From assembly GCA_026014905.1 (NCBI GenBank), contig JAOZHK010000068.1, forward strand, positions 1 through 14,700: 14,700 nt of DNA. Direction: 5' to 3'. Below, one piece after another: positions 13,607 through 14,700 of this stretch. The translations under genes were made by a program, and so were the position numbers. The notes below the pieces were generated by a model that ran no database searches, was not told where the DNA came from, and saw nothing but the letters and a program-made list of their open reading frames with translations. Each line of letters opens with the position of its first letter. Position 1 is the stretch's first letter. Source of the stretch: Candidatus Bathyarchaeota archaeon. Its GTDB lineage: Archaea; Thermoproteota; Bathyarchaeia; RBG-16-48-13; GCA-020355125.

Positions 13607-13789
13607 ATGACTTATAAAAATCTTAATCCGAGGCATAAGTCCATTCGAGTTTATACAGAAGATCACCAACGTCTGATGCAGCTTAAAAATAATAATGAAA
13701 GTACAGCGGATCTTGTTAACCGTATCCTTGATATCGTTGTTTCCGTGAAACATTATCAGAAACCTGTAGAAACTGCTGATCCGGAATGA
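13607..13789 (+). CDS. Small antitoxin-like protein (VapB/DUF7557-like), no toxin adjacent
   Basis: A 60-aa protein with a strong ribosome binding site (GAGG, 8 nt before ATG 13607). Residues 12-42 read SIRVYTEDHQRLMQLKNNNESTADLVNRILD: a short strand followed by 'L..LK....ES..DlvnriLd', the pattern of small archaeal VapB-like or DUF7557 antitoxin-type proteins, related in style to ribbon-helix-helix regulators (strand-helix-helix). The tail is polar. No PIN-domain or other toxin gene lies on either side, so it is an orphan here. It could be a DNA-binding regulator, but no direct evidence for that is visible. Confidence 0.65.
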   Translation: MTYKNLNPRHKSIRVYTEDHQRLMQLKNNNESTADLVNRILDIVVSVKHYQKPVETADPE

Positions 13790-13852
13790 TTTACGCGCTT
13801 GCGTTGACACTGGGAAATCTGAATTGTGACCATTTGAACGTTGGTAATTAAG

Positions 13853-13896
13853 AGGTTCTGTCACTGTGCTTTCCCTCCAAGCTAGTTAGAGAACCT
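13853..13896. repeat. 7-bp inverted repeat AGGTTCT / AGAACCT with 30-nt spacer
   Basis: Perfect arms lie at 13853-13859 and 13890-13896, directly upstream of the TATA-like box 13896-13905. The position would suit a regulator site upstream of that promoter. The long spacer makes a stable hairpin less likely. Confidence 0.25.
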
Positions 13897-13905
13897 ATAT
13901 AATAT
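13896..13905 (+). promoter_or_regulatory. TATA-like box for the gene stub and probably the GH32 gene
   Basis: TATATAATAT is a strong archaeal TATA match. A start site about 26-28 nt downstream (near 13928) precedes the stub start TTG 13940 and may also supply the GH32 gene on the same transcript. Confidence 0.45.
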
Positions 13906-13939
13906 CAAGTGAACCTTATTGCATTGGAGTTGAAGTGCC

Positions 13940-14053
13940 TTGAAGACTAAAGTATCCATCCGGAAAGATGCGTTTCAAATTAATGGTAGCCCGACTTATG
14001 CTAACCGGTACTATCAAGGCAATAAGATACGCGCGCGCGTACACAGGTTCTGA
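13940..14053 (+). pseudogene. 37-codon gene-start stub (putative glycoside-hydrolase-like protein), cut at a CG palindrome
   Basis: The frame starts at TTG 13940 with GGAG at 13926-13929 and reads VSIRKDAFQINGSPTYANRY then YQGNKI, and after that only ARVHRF and TGA 14051-14053. From memory, a family of large proteins found near carbohydrate genes opens with 'f.INGkPTY.GR.w.G..IEGLL.NsRMVQ', so the stub matches the opening but stops right before the 'EGLL' part. The loss of similarity falls exactly at the palindrome 14028-14041. The stop overlaps the ribosome binding site of the GH32 gene, so the stub could also act as a coupled leader. The family link is unverified. Confidence 0.45.
14028..14041. 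promoter_or_regulatory. Perfect 14-bp palindrome TACGCGCGCGCGTA upstream of the GH32 gene
   Basis: The longest of the set, with ten alternating C/G bases. It ends 20 nt before ATG 14062 and lies inside the last codons of the stub frame 13940-14053. It has the same TA...TA ends as the site at 255-266 but one extra CG step. Confidence 0.45.
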
Positions 14054-14061
14054 GGATGACA

Positions 14062-14700
14062 ATGACACTCGATCAGTTAGAGTCTCATATTAATAATACA
14101 AGAGAATTACGATCAAGACTTCTCACCGATAAACACCGACCACGTTATCATTTTGTAGCTCCAGAGGGAACCTGCATGCCCTTTGATCCCAATGGTGCGA
14201 TCTACTGGAAAGGTCGATACCATCTCTGTTATATATTCCAAGATACTACGCTTCCGGATCAAGGTCACTGTTGGGGACACGTTTCGAGCGCTGACTTACT
14301 TCACTGGAGACATCATAAACCCGCGCTCATTCCAGACACAGAAGGCCCAGAAAGAGGAATCTATAGTGGCAACGCATTTCTAAATGCCGCAGGTGAAGCC
14401 ACAATTATCTATCACGGCGTTGATGCGGGGAACTGTATTGCGACGAGCTCAGATGACAATCTTGACAACTGGAACAAAATGGAGTACAACCCTATTGTGC
14501 CAAAGCCAAAAAGGGGAGACCCGGAATTCAGCCGCTATAGTTCCTGGGACCCTCATGGCTGGATGGAGAACGATACATATTACGCCATCTTTGGAGGCAA
14601 TCCACGAGACGGGACGCGGGCAACCCTGTTTCGATCAGAAAACATGAAGGATTGGCAATATCTCAGACCCATCCCTGAATGGGAAATGCCGGACGTGCAA
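14062..14700 (+). CDS. Glycoside hydrolase family 32 (beta-fructosidase-like), 5' part, runs off the window
   Basis: 213 codons are visible before the window ends. All three GH32 catalytic carboxylates are present: the nucleophile Asp42 in CMPFDPNGAIYWKGRYHL (the WMNDPNG motif), the transition-state stabiliser Asp163 in SSWDPHGW (the RDP motif), and the acid/base Glu208 in WEMPD (the EC motif). SADLLHWRHHKPALIPD (77-92), IYSGNAF (100-106) and DNLDNW are further family features of the five-bladed propeller. Hence an active hydrolase or transferase on sucrose, inulin or other fructosides is likely; the exact substrate is not readable. There is no signal peptide, so it is probably intracellular. 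ATG 14062 is preferred over ATG 14056 because GAGG (14052-14055) then has 6-nt spacing. Confidence 0.85.
   Translation, partial: MTLDQLESHINNTRELRSRLLTDKHRPRYHFVAPEGTCMPFDPNGAIYWKGRYHLCYIFQDTTLPDQGHCWGHVSSADLLHWRHHKPALIPDTEGPERGIYSGNAFLNAAGEATIIYHGVDAGNCIATSSDDNLDNWNKMEYNPIVPKPKRGDPEFSRYSSWDPHGWMENDTYYAIFGGNPRDGTRATLFRSENMKDWQYLRPIPEWEMPDVQ

Noticed and set aside
13559..13864. Minus-strand frame of 101 codons
   Set aside because: It runs antisense to the 60-aa antitoxin-like gene, which has the better ribosome binding site and a recognisable pattern.
13853..14051. 8-bp direct repeat AGGTTCTG at 13853-13860 and 14044-14051 as possible target-site duplication
   Set aside because: One 8-base match within 200 nt is fairly likely by chance and no transposase or terminal repeats are present between the copies.
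14183..14647. Two plus-strand frames of 66 and 87 codons
   Set aside because: Both are out-of-frame shadows of the GH32 gene, which stays open to the window end and has all catalytic motifs.
1..14700. CRISPR arrays, insertion sequences or phage genes
   Set aside because: No regularly spaced repeats, transposase, integrase or structural phage genes are seen on either strand.

Overview
The window most likely comes from an archaeon. It carries two tandem PurP-type purine enzymes (the archaeal formate-dependent FAICAR synthetase family), a Holliday junction resolvase of the archaeal Hjc type, an MTH1187-type thiamine-binding protein, frequent TTG/GTG starts preceded by GAGG/GGTGA ribosome binding sites, and A/T-rich TATA-like boxes. 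Base composition is about 40-43 % GC. I cannot fix the phylum; the gene mix would suit an Asgard (Thorarchaeota-like) or Bathyarchaeota-like genome, but this is a guess.

Layout. 1-291: a decayed 3' gene remnant and the promoter of the next gene. 292-1945 (+): an Ldh_2-family malate/lactate dehydrogenase and an unrecognised protein. 1942-3941 (-): an FAD-dependent oxidoreductase translationally coupled to an esterase-like alpha/beta protein with no visible catalytic serine. 4106-4869 (-): Hjc and a small unknown partner. 4870-5361: non-coding, with terminator-like signals. 5362-5655 (-): thiamine-binding protein. 5816-6715 (+): membrane-anchored transglutaminase-like protein. 6738-8977 (-): purP and a divergent purP paralog, overlapping by 4 bases. 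9122-10342 (+): CPA-type cation/proton antiporter with altered ion-binding motifs. 10411-10878 (+): small HExxH metalloprotease-like protein. 10950-11339 (-): anchored beta-rich protein behind a strong hairpin. 11500-12033 (-): flavin reductase-like protein. 12164-14700 (+): a truncated M24B peptidase start, an M29/NicX-like enzyme, a 60-aa antitoxin-like protein, a truncated gene start, and a GH32 glycosidase that runs off the window.

Two patterns cut across the genes. First, four runs of eight or more strictly alternating C and G, each forming a perfect 10-14 bp palindrome of type (T)ACG(CG)nCGT(A) or AGCGCGCGCT, lie 10-30 nt upstream of a start codon; none lies in an intact gene. They fall between a plausible TATA box and the start codon, where an archaeal repressor operator would sit. 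Second, several intergenic stretches hold the first 15-50 codons of genes whose remainder is missing. The M24B and glycosidase-associated stubs keep a TATA box and ribosome binding site, and two stubs break off at a CG-rich palindrome. So the palindromes may be a regulon's operator, scars of a deletion or mobile process, or in the worst case assembly or ligation junctions. These are the main points worth checking.
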